64,000 nucleotides of DNA, from positions 37,009,029 to 37,073,028 of the forward strand of contig OX467083.1 in NCBI GenBank assembly GCA_950106755.1, given 5' to 3'. Positions 39,006 through 52,376 of the stretch are shown here, piece after piece. The notes below the pieces were generated by a model, which saw only the letters and a program-made list of their open reading frames with translations, was not told where the DNA came from and ran no database searches. Numbering within the stretch: position 1 is the first letter of the stretch; each line of letters starts with the position of its first letter. The position numbers and the translations under genes were made by a program. This DNA is from Climacium dendroides. Taxonomy: Eukaryota; Streptophyta; Bryopsida; Hypnales; Climaciaceae.

Positions 39006-42000
39006 AAACATCAATTTTTATTGACAACATCAAGACATTTAAATCAAAAAGTGAACAATAAGAAATGTTATATTCTATATTTCGTGATATTTCTTGTAGT
39101 TTTTATTTTCTCTATTAAAGTCTATTATCATGTTACATTCAAAGATCAAATTGAACAAGTTGTTATATTTCCACTCTATTCAACAACTTCTCTACATTAC
39201 AATTTTAGAAGAAATTACTTAACAAATGTACCAACAATACACAACATTACAAGAATTGACCAACACAATAAAATTCGAGAAATTAAAACTATAACAAGAT
39301 CTGAGAAATATTTTCCAATAAAATTGGGCGGTGGATTTACACACTTAAACTTGTTAGTATTAATACAAAATGTATAGTTTGTTTTGCTTTAAATTATATA
39401 TATATAACTTATAAAAATGATGCCTTGCGTTCAACATCAAAAATTTGTTAGTAATTGTACTACTACCCAAATGTCATACTTTTATAAATATCATATTTAT
39501 TTTTGCAAGATTTGGAAAAAAATTGATAGATACTTTTGAACTTTGTAGTGTTGTTGGATATTATATAAAGATAGCAATTGGTCGAGCAAAAAAAATATAC
39601 AATTTTTATATTGACAGTGGGAGTTCATTTATATGGCTTTTTTGCAATTGGCCTCAAGATATAAATAACCTTCAACTAATGGTAGGACTATTTTACATTC
39701 CATATGATAAATCAAATGTATTCAAATAATATAGATTTCAAATTTTAACTAAAAATTTATTTTTCTTTTAGCATTTGTTGATAATAGAACTAGTTTGATA
39801 TTGAATGGTAAAGAATTAATTATTAATTTTTATAGAAAATATATTAATTTAAAAAATCTTTAATATTGTGGTTAAAGATATATAATTAAAATATCTCCAC
39901 ATTCTTTTGTACAACTTTAATTTTAGAATCAAACGAATCACAAGATTTATGATTTGTAGTTGTTTCTATATAAAAATCATAAATCATGAATATCTATAAA
40001 GCAACTTCTATCAAATTTCAATATTTAAGAATCAAGGCAATGATTTGTACAAATGTATATGCTTTGGCAAAACTTGATTCTAACTTTCAGTTATTCATTT
40101 TTGATAATTGAAGTAAATCAAAAAAATTAAGTGTAATAAGTTCTATTATATTTTAAATATTTTAATAAAATTCAAAATTCAAAGAGTTAATATACTTAGA
40201 AGCTCTATGGATTTGAATCCAAAATATATGTGTATATTCATTTTTGTCTTCTTCTTTAAAAAGGATTTTAAAATTTAAATGTAAAATAAAAAATTGCATT
40301 CTAGCCTTCAATTTGGCCAAAGTCTCAAAAACTTTCTAAAGGATACTATTATTCTAATTGATATGATTTAGTGTACATATTTCACTTTAAAAAATATCAT
40401 AATAATTTTACTTTTCTATCCAAAATTCTAAAAAACTCAACATCTTTAGAAATCTGTTTTTTCACACATGAAAACTCAAAAAAATTTATCAATCAATTAT
40501 GTATGGAGTAACAACTAAATTTAACTTTAAAGTAGTAATTTGACTTTAAAGTAATTGTCAAGTTCATTTTGGGGATTATTTGTTTCATTTGCATATCCAA
40601 CCAAAGATCTTGTGTAAGGCTAGTATGAGAATGTTTGGAAGAAATTTCAAAAACTTTGATTGTATAAATTGCAAAATAAAAGCACTTCAATTGAAAGAAT
40701 AAGTTATTTTGCACCTAGCCTAAATAAATCATAAAGCTTTGAAACCTCTTAATTTAAAATTTTATACTAAAATTTTTAAGTTGAAAAATTGAATTGAGAA
40801 CTTAAGAAAAAAGAAACTTGATTTTCATTCTTTGAAGAGTTGAATTGAAGTAGGAATGAGATAGAAAGAAACAATAAATGCGCTATAGCTCCAAGATGAA
40901 ATTGAAAAACACTAATTTCAAAGGTGAGATTGTTCTAGCTAAATAAACCACGTAGAAATTTTTATATTGAAAAATTGTAAAAATTGAATTAAAAAATGAA
41001 TCCAATACATCATTTTCTCAAAAATTTGCTAATATTGCATACAAAAAAGATGCTTCATAACTTTTACATCACTTATCCAAATGGAATGATGTAAAAGTTA
41101 TGTGGCAAGATTTCTCAATTTATTATAAATCATGTGTTTATTCTTTATGAAAAATTCATGTAAAACAAGCATGAAATACAAAAGGAAAAGCAATCATTAA
41201 TTGATTTTCTTGCTTTTACATGAATATTTTTATTTATTTTTTCTAGAATCACCAAAAAATATTTCTAAAAATAGAAGATAAAATATCGGACTATTATTTT
41301 AAAGAATTTTAAAGAATTTTTTTTCTATTTGTAGACATTGTCCAAATCACATTTATCAACTTTAATTAAATAATTTGGCAACTCAATGTAATATTCCATT
41401 TGGCAACAAATTTGTAAATACTTCTTACAATGTATTAGATAAAAGAAGAATTTACTTTTGATAACTTTGGCATATTAAAATTATTGCTCTTAATATATAT
41501 TAATTTATTTCATATTTAAATTCTTAAATACTTTCAAAAGAATGTTTGCAATTTCATCATATAGACTTAAATAAAAATAATAATTTGCAATAAACTCAGA
41601 TAGTATTAAATCCATCCATTAAATTAGGATGTTTGTTTTGTCTGTTACAAAAAAATATCTCTTCAACCTTGAGTCTCCCAATTGTGTGCTTAATATCTTT
41701 AGAAAGCCCTTGGCAAGGAGGGGTGCATAAGCTTAGTTTTGTAGCATTTGGACATATAATGTGAAAGTTATGGTTTTTTGAAGTTTTTATGAACTAAAAA
41801 ATTAGAAAATTACTTTTCCTTTTATTTTGATTGTGGCAATGACACAAGGCATAGTATTGATAGTAGTGTTTATAAAATTTTGATGAAAAATAATATACAT
41901 TTATATGTGATACATTTGATTGTGATGATGTGTAAATAAATAAAACATAAAATTTTTTAGTACATATAATAATCATACATGTATACTTTTGGTATACTCT

Positions 42001-45000
42001 TAAAAAAAATTAATAAATTACATAAGTTTCTAGGATGTAATTATAAATGTAGATTTAAGTTAATATTATAAAACCTTAAACATAGTACATTGTATAACAA
42101 CACTAGTTTTTATTTATTTTCAATAATGTAAAAATATTTACTTGAAAATATTAGGGACCTACTGGACTTTATAATCCATATAATGGGGCTAGATTAATAA
42201 ACGAAAATTCCCCTATATGTAATCGATACCATTATGTCAAGGAAATGAACCCTAATAAACTTTGCCAATTGAAAATTAAATATGAAGATGGTTTTTGTAT
42301 CTTAAACATTATGGTTCAAGAAGAAGTTGAGTTATACAATCAATTTGGCCAAAAGTTATCACTAGAAATTAATCTTGGGTACAATGACAAACTAAGTATT
42401 CAATAATTGCAAATTTTATAAGGTATATGTTGAGGTTGAGTAATTTTTTCTTTGCCTCTATTTCTCTTTCTATATTGAAGTTGGATATTTTATTGGTAAT
42501 TGCAATAGTTTTTCTATGCAAACCTTTGAAGTTGGATCTTTTTTTTTTTCTTTTAACTTTAAGTCTCAATATGTCAATATGTCATGCTCTCTAAAATAAT
42601 TTACAAATAAATACAAAAATAAAATATCTAAAAACAAGTTGTTACAATCCTAAAAAAAGGCATTTTAAGATTTTAAACCTTGAGGGATTCATCACATTAT
42701 ATATGTATTAGATTGTTACTTTAATTTTTTTTTGTTGCTATTTAATAATAGTCTTAGAAATTAATACACAAGTAGCCATTAATGACACAAGCATGTGAGC
42801 CTAAAAATGCAAGCCTACAAGCCTCGAGTGTAGGTGTAAGTAAACACCCTACAACTATTAAAGGTGCCTATAATATACGTACATATAACATAAGTGTCTT
42901 ATAATCATAGAAGGTGTTTATAACATAGGTATCTATAATATAGGCACTTATAATACAAATATTTTATTATTATGGAAGATGTCTATAACATAAGTATCTA
43001 ACAAAAACATCTATAATATAGTTACCTATAATATAAATATTCTACAATTATGAAAGGTGCTTATAACATAGACACCTAGAATATAGGCACCTATAAAATA
43101 AATATCCTATAACAATGGAAAGTGCCCATAACATAAGTACTTATCTTATAGGAACTTAGGCTCCTAAGCTTAAGAATCTAGGCTCACATGCTAAAATCCG
43201 TGAAGTAGCCATTGGAGGATATTTAATACAAATTTTTATTGTATTTATTGTTTTGATTGAGATATAATGAAAATTTTAGTTTTAAAAAATCCCATTACAA
43301 TAGGAATTTTTTTAATAAAATTATGCTATATCTTACAATAAATTTTTATAAATCCCATTACAATAGGAAAAACAATGATTTATAAAAATTAATTTTTTAA
43401 TTTAAAAAATCATATCAAATAAAGGATATCCATAAAAAAATTTAAAAATTTCTCTATAGCAATGTTTGGAATTTTTTTTTACTTTTACCAACTATTTTCT
43501 TTCAATTCCCAAATTGAGCTAGTTTTTCAAGTACGGAGTTTGGTTATTTTCTCTATTTTTACTCAAAATAGAAAATTTAAATAATTTTTTACTGATTTTT
43601 TGTAGATGTTTTCCAATTGCAACCAATTTTTTTTCCAATTCCACCAATTAAATTTGACCTAGTTGCCAATTTTTCCCAAACACTGTTCCATAGATATATA
43701 TCAGTATCAATCATCATGGTGCACATTTGCTTTCTATGTCATTCTACAATTAGCAAATCAACATTTCATGGATAGGTACTCAAAGTTTAAATTGCAATAA
43801 AATATTGAGTTCTTAGAATTTTTTCAAAATTTCAAATTGTAGTAGAAATTATACTTGATAAACTATTTTTTCATTTATTATTCTTTGATAAGACAATACT
43901 TTTTATGGATAAAATCAGATCAAGTGAAAGGAGAAGAAGTTGCCAAAATATACTACATGGTGATCCTTGAATTTGTCATTATCGCATGTAGGAAAGTCAA
44001 AAAAATTCATAAGGAGGGGATTTTGAACACTATTCAATGAAAATGAGTTCAAGCAACTCCCTCCTCTCAGAAAAAATTGGATGAAAGGAATTTTTTTCAA
44101 TTCTTAAGGCCTTCCCAAAATCATTCATAGGATATACAAACCCTCTTCAAAGTTTGAGGATTAACTTTAATAAGCCAAGCTATTTAAAAAGCATAGGCAT
44201 TTACAAAAAAGACCAGAAAACATCACCTTCTATAAGTACAATTAGGTTGCTAATACATGTTGGTCCTTGAATTGTACATTATTGTTCAAAGACTTAATAT
44301 GTATTCACCTTTAGAATGTTAATTATACCTTATATATTAAAATGTCAGTGATTGTTTATTATTCTTGGTGAGAATAATCTTGATAATTTTATTGAAGTTT
44401 TTACTTTTAGAATACAATAATGTAAACAAGTTTAATAGGTCTTATCACAAGTATTGAATACACTAAATCAAGTGTCATTGTCCTCAATAGCTTTGTACAA
44501 GATACAAAATAATTTAATATCCCGTTCTTTTACTATCATTACTTTGTTGAGATAAAGTGGGTTGATGTAGGTAATATCCATGATTATTTTGTAACCAAAG
44601 TATATTAAAAATTGTTAAATAAGGTCTTCCATACCCTCTTTACAAGGCCTTTCCAAAGGTTTAGATTAGCTAATGTAATATGATCTTCATTGTAATAGAT
44701 TAAAACTTCACCTTATATAATGTAAAATTTTCTCTAAAAGAAATATCAAAGAGCCCTAAATCTATTGGACAAAGTGTTTTAAAAGGCATTCATTTTGATG
44801 TCAAATGTTAATATCTTGTACTTCATGTGGACGATTTTTATTTAAAATCTACATATTATAATGGTTGTTTAATGCAAAATCTTAGTACTGAAAGAAAATG
44901 ATTTTTTTTCATGGATTGGACTTCTGGCACTAGAAATGATAGTTTCCATAAATGCATTTTGTAAATTATAGTTACAAAAGTTAGAATTTTAATGGAATAT

Positions 45001-47913
45001 GTAAAGTCTCTTTTTATGAGGTAAAAAAATAAGATTAATTTTTTTATAAATTTTTATCAATTGCAAAGATTATTATTGAATTATTAAATTATATAAAGTA
45101 AGAAGTGCTAAAAGCCTTCTATAAGGGTTCATCCAATTTTTAGGTGGCCTAAACACCTCCAATTTTTTACAGTAAAATGTCCTTAAAAGAAATGGAAGCC
45201 TCTTCTTATTATAATTTTTCAAAAATAGTTATGAATTTTTGATGTTGGAATAACACAAAGCTTTATAAGCATTTCCATCTTAAATCATTCATTGTTTATA
45301 CATTGGAAAATTTTTTATGCTTGAAGAATGAAGATGTTCTTAGAATTGGGGACACTTATATCACATAAATATTACTATGTAAAAAAAGTTTCATTTTGAT
45401 AATGTGAAATAATGTGAAATAATAAGTTGTTTAAGATATTCATGAAAATTATTTGAAAATACAACTTTATGAAATATCAGATGTGGGCACTCTGTACAAG
45501 GAAGTGAAGCAAAAGCACTTTTAGCAGAAGATAGATCATTTGGATATGATGGAATGATAGGCATAGATAAACGAGAGCATGGTCTTTTACAAAAACTTAA
45601 AGATAGTGGAATTATTAAGTCTTTTGTTTTGGTATCATGTATTATAAAAAAAAAAGATTTAGATGAAGCAGTTGGATTTATCATCTTTGGAAAACCTTCA
45701 TTTCTTTCACATATGACAAACCATCTGAAATGGACTAAAATGATACCATTTGGGTATTTATTTAATCCTTAAATTTTTTTAATGTGAATATGATATTATT
45801 GTATGAAATGTAATATATGATTTTTTTTAATATTGAAATTTTAAAACCATCTTTTATTGTGATTACAGTGACAGTAATTTAAATGGGTATATAATAAAAG
45901 TTGGTGAAATAAAGATGGGAAGTTTGAGTACCAAATATGAATTTCCAGATATTCAATTTATGCATTTTGAAATTGATACTGGTACATCAGCTATATTTTT
46001 TCAAACAGATTTGAATAAAAAGATTCATGATAGGGTAACTATGCAATGTCTACATTTGATCATCTATAGGATTCATTTCAAATACTTATCAATTGATCTA
46101 TATCTAATGTGCAATTAAAATTGATACAATATTAAAAAAAATGAACTTCAAAAAATATCGAAGGTCATATTTGTTAAAATGAGACAATTTGTAGTCTCAT
46201 ATTATCTTTGACTTTACATTTTGATGATAATAAGTATTTGATATTGAATTCTTTTGGTAAATCGAGACTTCAATATGTTAATGCATTTATAAACCTTTGA
46301 TTTTATAAAAGGTTGATATGTTCATAAATTTTTTATTTGTTGAAATAGAGGTCTTATATAATAGGGTTGAAGTCTCAAAATGTCCATTTTGTCTCAATTT
46401 AATTAATATGACCATAGTGAAATATTTTCTTAATTAATGAAAATAAATATTTTAATATTTGCAAAGCCCTAATATATAAAAATTACAAAGTTTTTTCTTA
46501 TAATAAAACTCATGTTTAATAAATTTATGTAACTTTCCTTTGAAGCTCACACTAGAATATGAAGTTAGTAAACTCTTTTTAATAATATAAAACATAGACA
46601 TTGACTTATATGGTACATTTAACATTATATTTTAAGAAAATCATGTAATTTCTATAAAAATAAAAGAAGGGATTTTTTTAATGTTTTTTTGTTTTGATAA
46701 AATTAAATATTATTCTATTTTAGAAATGAAGTAGAATTTGACTACTATAATTTATATTCATCTTGTATAGAACAATTAAATTTTATAATTTGAATCTATA
46801 AAAATGTCATAATGACATGTACATCCATATATTGAATTGAATTGTCATCAAATGTTTAACTTGTAACAATTAAATGAATTCCAATAGATTAAAAACATAG
46901 GTCAAAATAAGAATTATCAAGAAGATCCAATGATAGAACATGGAACAACATGTTTGAGATTTCCACCAAAGTAGGTTTATGATAAATGTTTTCTTCTAAC
47001 TTTATAAATTTTAAATGAATGTAGTTATCAATATAATATTAATATATAGTATTTGAATCAAAATACAAAATAATTAAAGTCAAAAGACAAATCAAATTCA
47101 TTTTATGTAAATTAGTGGTGCCAATCCTCAACTAGATTTTGAGACCTTACATATTGGTATTTTTGGCTTCAATGGATTCCATTATTTATCAATATTACCA
47201 GATCAATACCTTCGATGGAAGGTATTTTATAAATCTAATATATACAATTGAATTTTTATAATTTAGAAAATTTAGAAAAAGATCATCATTAGATACATAC
47301 TATAATTATAAAATTGTCCAACAAGTCTACATATTCAATGGAAATTGAAATGATAATAAGAATTCAATATTTTCTTGCATCAACATTAAGTAATAAAAAC
47401 ATATAATTAAATGTCCAATAATATTTTATGAACCTTATACAAAATTAAAATGACTAACTATTACTTTAAACATTTGTGATAATATGCATGGGTTGAAAAA
47501 AATTAACAATTTTAGTATGTTCTAACTTTGTGGTCATTTTCAGGATTTAAGTGATAATAATGGAAATTATTTATGTATAATGATTTATAAAGAACATGAT
47601 AATCCTTATTTTCCACATTTCTTCGGAATTTTGGGTGGTAAAGTATTATTTGAAGTTTTATTTGTATTTCAAATATTGACTATTATTTTTTTGCAATGTT
47701 TGATCATATTTTATAACTAACACATTTGAAATGATGTATGTATAAATAACAGCACAAGCAATACAAAATACACTTGTTGTTTTTGATAATGAAAACGAAA
47801 TAATTGGTTGGAAGTCAAGTCAATGTAATGAAGTACAAAGTGAATTGGGTATCATTGAACGAAGCATGAATCCTCATCCTCATCATAAGAGACCAAGACA
47901 TAATCCTCCATAG
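39006..47913 (+). CDS. APCB1/nucellin-type membrane-anchored aspartic protease, first exon missing
   Basis: Exons: 39006-39352, 39549-39681, 42155-42378, 45481-45753, 45869-46034, 46888-46970, 47116-47221, 47544-47637, 47753-47913 (stop TAG). All GT-AG junctions agree in phase; 528 residues are visible. The first exon has no in-frame ATG and follows TAG at 39003, so a start exon must lie upstream. It encodes a hydrophobic anchor (about residues 22-43) followed by FPLY, an arrangement I associate with APCB1-like proteases. Catalytic motifs: IDSGSS (D138) and IDTGTS (D362). Other family landmarks are the flap-region KYEDG, GCGHS, YDGMIGID, a SGIIKSFVLVSC block and a C-terminal VVFDNENEIIGW. There is no plant-specific (saposin-like) insert. 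The tail is rich in Pro, His and Arg. Role inferred: an endopeptidase in the secretory or cell-surface system. The sequence is unusually divergent and AT-rich, but no exon has an internal stop. Introns 2 (2.5 kb) and 3 (3.1 kb) carry repeats. Confidence 0.75.
40570..41180 (+). repeat. 0.9-kb repeat family copy in aspartic protease intron 2
   Basis: Shares with 52480-53040 the order ATCCAACCA(A/T)AGATCTTGTG-like, GAATTGAGAACTTAAG-like, and TTCAAAGGTGAGATTGTTCTAGC. Both terminal repeats are lost or unrecognisable. Confidence 0.5.
41644..41845 (+). repeat. Solo copy of the 8977-10210 terminal repeat
   Basis: TTGAGTCTCCCAATTGTGTG, GAAAGCCCTTGGCAAGGAGG, GGTGCATAAGC, AGTTTTTATGAACTAA and GATTGTGGCAATGAC follow the order of 10340-10545. 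It lies inside intron 2 of the protease gene. Confidence 0.65.
42781..43202. mobile_element. Mutator-like MITE with internal tandem repeats
   Basis: Flanked by an 11-bp direct repeat AAGTAGCCATT (42770-42780 and 43203-43213), consistent with a 9-11-bp target duplication. Near each end an inverted AGCATGTGAGCCTA / TAGGCTCACATGCT pair occurs. The interior (about 42848-43155) is about five degenerate copies of a ~65-bp unit with the cores GGTGCTTATAACATAG and ACCTATAATATAGGCAC. It sits in intron 3 of the aspartic protease gene. Confidence 0.8.
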
Positions 47914-48015
47914 TTGTTTGAAAAAATGAGACTTTCTCATGTCTAAGGTCAATGCTATAGCTATAAATCTTTGAGATCTATTTGGGAGGTTCCAATCATT
48001 TTCCTAAAAGAATAT

Positions 48016-48725
48016 TCACAAGAACCTTAGGTGACAGTGGAATTTTTCATTTTTGTAAGCAATCACAAATTTTCTATGAACTAAAAAAATTGCACAAGAG
48101 TCCTTCCTTCGTTTAAGAACTCCCTCAAAAGCATAGAAAAAGTAGAATCTACAATGGAGAAGATTTCCACCTATGAGATAGTTGCAAACCTGGTTCATAT
48201 GCCATATTTTCTTTTTGCATGACACAGTTTCATGCCAAATGGACTGGTTGAAAGGTGACATCCAACCCTTCATTTGATCAATTTGACCGATCACCACGTT
48301 TCTAGCTCTGCTCGGATTTGACAAAGAAAACCGTTTTACGCATCCCAGTTCACATCTATAATTCGGACCCTGCAAAAACCAATGACGATGACTAAAGAAT
48401 TTGAGGTACTGTAATCGAGACGTCATCAAAAAGCTTCTCATTAAGAGTAAAATGCCTTCTAGGGATCGTAGGGATAATAAAAACCTTAAGCACGCCTACG
48501 AAGTTCTCATGAAGGTACTACTGTTTAATTTGAATGAGATAATGGAAGTTCAATAGGTGGATGGGCCAGAAAGAGCTACTCACAAGATAGGCACAAAACG
48601 TAACAGTACATAGACACTTTGATAGCACTTTGATAGCACTTCCCAGCTTCATCTGCAAGAGGACCCAAGGCGCCCAATCTTTCCAATGAACATAACAGTC
48701 AGACCGTGCAATTGTGGTTGCATAT
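48016..48725 (-). other. 3' flank, probable 3' UTR of the PORR gene
   Basis: GC content here is higher than in the surrounding intergenic DNA and similar to the PORR exons. Open frames on the minus strand at 48016-48441 and 48518-48802 start or continue past the PORR stop but show no family similarity that I recognise. The likeliest reading is transcribed 3' untranslated sequence. A short direct repeat of about 16 bp (ACTTTGATAGC unit) lies near 48618-48642. Confidence 0.35.
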
Positions 48726-50467
48726 TCACCAGGGAACCTTGGGTGTTGGGATTGTGCTGTCATATGCAGGGATACCACTGTCTTGAAAAGGAATTTGGCC
48801 ATTCTTAATATTGGAATCCAGCTGCTTCACTTCCATGAGAGCTGCAAGCTTCTCTTTAACAATGACCAAAGGGTGCTTGTCGATAAGACCAAATTCCGTA
48901 CGAGATTCAGATATATGGATCTTCTCAAAAGCCCCCCTCAGAAACACAGTGTCACGAGAACCCTTTCTTGAAACATAAAAGTACTCGGGGTGGCGGATCA
49001 GCATGCCATGCAACTGAGACAACCACAAAATTATCATAAGTTGAATTGAACCATTACTGCTCTGCCACCTACTACTTTCGTGCATATAAAAGCAGAAGAA
49101 GTTTCAGAGCTCATAATCACTCAAGGCATAGGCTCTACAGTACTTGTGAGCTCTTAAACTTTGAGACATAGACACTACAGTGAGACGCGGATGAAAAACA
49201 CAACAAACCTTTTTTGAAAAATTGAATTCTTTGCGGAAGTGTGTGAGATGGTCCACTAACACTCGCTTCTCTAAAGTGAGAGACAAAAGCTCTTGAACAA
49301 GAAGAACTGCGCGCTTTTCAAACTGCAAAGATCGACGATGGAGGTGGTTCGCATCCTGATACGGTGAAGGGCAATCAATTTCGTCAAATTTAGAGACCCG
49401 AAGACGTTTAGGTGTGTCAAGGTCCGACATTGACAGAGAGTCTGCAAACATAGGCACGGACATGCTGCTTAGCCATATGAAAGCAAAATTGTAAAGGAGA
49501 ATAGAAGAAATTTCATAATGCAATAAAAAAAAACAATCTGAAAAAACGCAAGAGACTTACCAGGTCCAAGTTCTTGCTTTTTTACTTGAATTTTTCTTTC
49601 GTGTTCTGTCACAGCCAATCGACCGCTCCATCTCACGAGCTCCAATTTATCACCTTCAACATCAAGAGGATCCTTGCTCTGTTTCACCCGAAAATACATT
49701 GGATACTCGTACACAAAGCTTTTCCTGAAATCATCATGCAGACCTAGATCTCGCCCTAGATGTACAATCTTTGACAACGCAAGCGTTTTGTCACTTGACA
49801 TCATAAGAAGCTTCCGCAGCTTGATGACGACCTCGGCGTCCATCCCCTTCCGTATTGCTAATTCTTCATCAAAAACTGCTTCTGCCTCGGGCGTAAATTG
49901 AAACCAAGGCAGCTTGCCGAATTCCGCAGTCTCGTGGACTCTAAACACAGACGGGTACCGTTTCAAGAATGCGATAAGGCGTCCATCGCCCTTGAATCCT
50001 ATGTCGTCCTTGCGCTTCCCTAGCTCCAGCAGAGTCATGCATCGGCTTGGCTCGGCCCCAAGATGCTCCTTGATTCCCAAAACGATTCTAAGCTTCTTTT
50101 CTTTCTCAATAATATCATCGAAGCCCCGCTCTTTCAAGTGCCTAACAATTGAGCCGGTTCGACCTAATGGCCTAGATTTCCTAGAAGCCTTCCTTAGGGT
50201 TTCTGCCCCTGATTCATTGGTTAACTCTCTTGCTCCAGTAATTGTAGCAAACGATCTCAAATGATGTCCACGCTCTAGCGTATTTCTGGAGATACAATCA
50301 GCGATACATTCCATATCAAATCGAAGGCGTCGCTGTGAGAATCTGGAACTTACACCGTGACTGAGGAGCTGTCGCGAAAATGGTTGCCTGAAAGAAACTG
50401 AATTCAGATTCAGTCCAATCGCCCTTGCCAGATTTCGAGCACACCTGTGCGTCCATGTCCTTGCCAT
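48726..50467 (-). CDS. PORR-domain organelle RNA-binding protein
   Basis: Complete gene in three exons: 49561-50467, 49209-49441 and 48726-49013 (stop TGA), 475 residues, all GT-AG with matching phases. PORR (plant organelle RNA recognition) proteins bind organelle transcripts and typically support group II intron splicing in mitochondria or chloroplasts (WTF1, WTF9 and RPD1 are family members). Seen: an Arg/Ser-rich N-terminus typical of a targeting peptide (about 1-90), then family blocks including FLKRYPSVFRVHE, KLPWFQFTPEAE, KLRKLLMMSSDK, IVHLGRDLGLHDDFR and YPMYFRVKQSKD. The last exon carries HGMLIRHPEYFYVSRKGSRDTVFLR and LIDKHPLVIVKEK, both characteristic of the family. The start is the first in-frame ATG (MARTWTH). 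The frame stays open upstream to 50533 but only from a TTG. The gene is convergent with the aspartic protease. Which organelle and which RNA cannot be told from sequence. Confidence 0.92.
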
Positions 50468-50760
50468 GGGCGCAGAGAATCGCCTGTCCACAAAATCACT
50501 GATTCGTAGTGCCCGGGGAACATAATATCTCAACCGCTCACTCTAGGAAAAACATAATAGCATATTGAAATATTGCATCCGAAGTTCGCCCTTAGACCGT
50601 TATCCAGCTAAATGCAAACGAGCTCCAAGAATTTCCACGCCTTTCTTGCTCACGATTCCTGTCGCAAGGACATTACATTACAGAGCTAGGGTTACATTGC
50701 AGAACTAGGGTTTAGGGTTTAAGGCCGGGGAGAGACAAAGCTCCATTTCTGAATTCCGAG
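50468..50760 (-). promoter_or_regulatory. Promoter/5' leader of the PORR gene with telo-box tract
   Basis: Sequence directly upstream of the PORR start codon. At 50707-50720 the plus strand reads AGGGTTTAGGGTTT, so the gene strand carries two AAACCCT units (telo-box). Single AGGGTT copies occur at about 50688-50693. Telo-boxes are known upstream of many plant genes for translation and organelle biogenesis. The transcription start is not determined. Confidence 0.5.
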
Positions 50761-51779
50761 CCTAGTACCGGTATTTTCTGGTCACCGGAATAACAAGTCA
50801 CTGCTATTCTTGCCCTTTTTAACCCCTAAGTGCTTTGACATCCAATTTTTGACATTCAATTTTTGGACGATGAACAAATTGATGGCTGATTTACATTAAG
50901 ACTATACCAAGGACTAGAAGCATTCTATGGTATCCCACTTTGTTAGATGTAAATCATGTGACCATGCAAAGCAGGAACCCAAGACAAAAAATAGTAATGG
51001 CACTTTGGTATAAACCCAAGAGAGACCATAGCCTAGTCATATTGATTTATTATTAGATTTGATTTTGTTAGTTGCAAGATCAATTAAATAGACAAAATTT
51101 ATGGTTGTGAGGTTTCAGCCTACTATGGTCCTGGTAGGCCTATCTCAAAGAAGTGATCAAGAAAAAGCTTTTAGAAATTGGTAAAACATTATTTGTTTTG
51201 GCCATGTAGGATTTCAAGTAGATTTCTAAGTAGATTTCTCATCCATGAAAAATGACATGGGCCATGGCCAAAGAGTAAATCCAACTTGAACCATGCCAAT
51301 CTCTCCACCAATCCCTACTTTGATAATTCAAGAGGGCCTTTGGTCCGGCCTTGGTGTAAACCGGCTATGAAATTCTTGGTTCTTTCTCATTATGCTTGGA
51401 TGAAAGTCATCCTAATTTGTGGAGATATTTTATCAAGTTGTTGTCCTATCTAGTCTAATGGTTGAATTTAGTATTACTAGAGGACATTATTTTTCTAAAA
51501 TCACAAATGTGGAAGGATGTCAAGTGGTTGACCAAGTCAAAATTGCATTGACTCTAGTTCAAAACTCAATTTGCAAAAATGAAGACATAGATTTTAAGAA
51601 CACAAAAATTTCAAAAAATCACCATGTCAAGAAAACCTTATTTCAAATGCATTCCAACAAATTTTACTCAAAAAATGATAATATTTAACTTATAATTGAA
51701 TTTAGAAGGAATTCTAAAATTTTTGTTTTAAAATTTATAAAAAAATATTGGTGATAGCATTGGTGAATCTAACCTAATG
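50761..51779. other. Gene-free intergenic DNA
   Basis: No supported exon; the 89-codon frame at 51419-51688 begins at a non-ATG codon and is of low complexity. Confidence 0.35.
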
Positions 51780-52125
51780 TAAGAGCTATGATACCCAAGG
51801 CAAATCAACTCATTTTTTGAACAACTAACTTACACAAACCTTAAGAAAAATAAAGTAAAGAGTTCTAATACCCAAGATAAATCAATTCATTTTTTGAAGA
51901 ATCAGCTTATACAAACTCTAAGAGAGTCAAAGTAAAGAGTAGTGATACTTGAGACATATCAACTTATTTTTTTAAACAATCAACTTACCCAAACCTTTAT
52001 TAAAAGAACCAAAGCAAAAGTTGTAATATCTAAAAGAAATCAAATCATTGTTTTGAACAATCAACTTCTACAAATTCTAAAAAACATAGTAAGAGTTGTA
52101 ATACCTAAGATGGATCAAGCCACCT
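51780..52125 (+). repeat. ~77-bp tandem repeat, about 4.5 copies
   Basis: Units begin near 51786, 51860, 51938, 52018 and 52093. The consensus includes AGTWNTRATACCYAAG, AAATCAACTCATTTTTTGAA and CAATCAACTTAYACAAAC. Translated loosely, a repeated V-x-I-P-K-x-x-Q peptide of about 26 residues appears, broken by stops. A zinc-knuckle-like CKGHLVDNCP follows at about 52348-52377. This may be a decayed retrotransposon gag with a repeated segment. Confidence 0.6.
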
Positions 52126-52376
52126 TTTGGCAAGGATGAAACAATGATGGTGAGATACAACATGACGATGAGAAACAACAAATACAATTGTAAGAAGCAA
52201 CAAAATACAACAATAAGAAGCAACAAATAGAAACAAGAAACAACAAACATGGTAGCCCTAAACAACAAATGTGGCAATAAGAAATGATATAGAGCTTGAA
52301 AAATATATCTTTATAATTAAATTATCATTTTTTGAAATATTATTGTACTGTAAAGGTCACTTGGTGGATAATTGTC

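Noticed and set aside
42830..43160. CRISPR-like array because of regular ~65-bp spacing
   Set aside because: The units are degenerate throughout, with no constant repeat/variable spacer pattern; this is a tandem repeat within a plant MITE in an intron.
48016..48802. Minus-strand frames downstream of and overlapping the PORR 3' end as a separate gene
   Set aside because: One overlaps the last PORR exon in another frame and the other has no family features; 3' UTR explains both.
49674..50264. Plus-strand frames opposite PORR exon 1
   Set aside because: They are mirror images of a well-supported coding exon on the minus strand.
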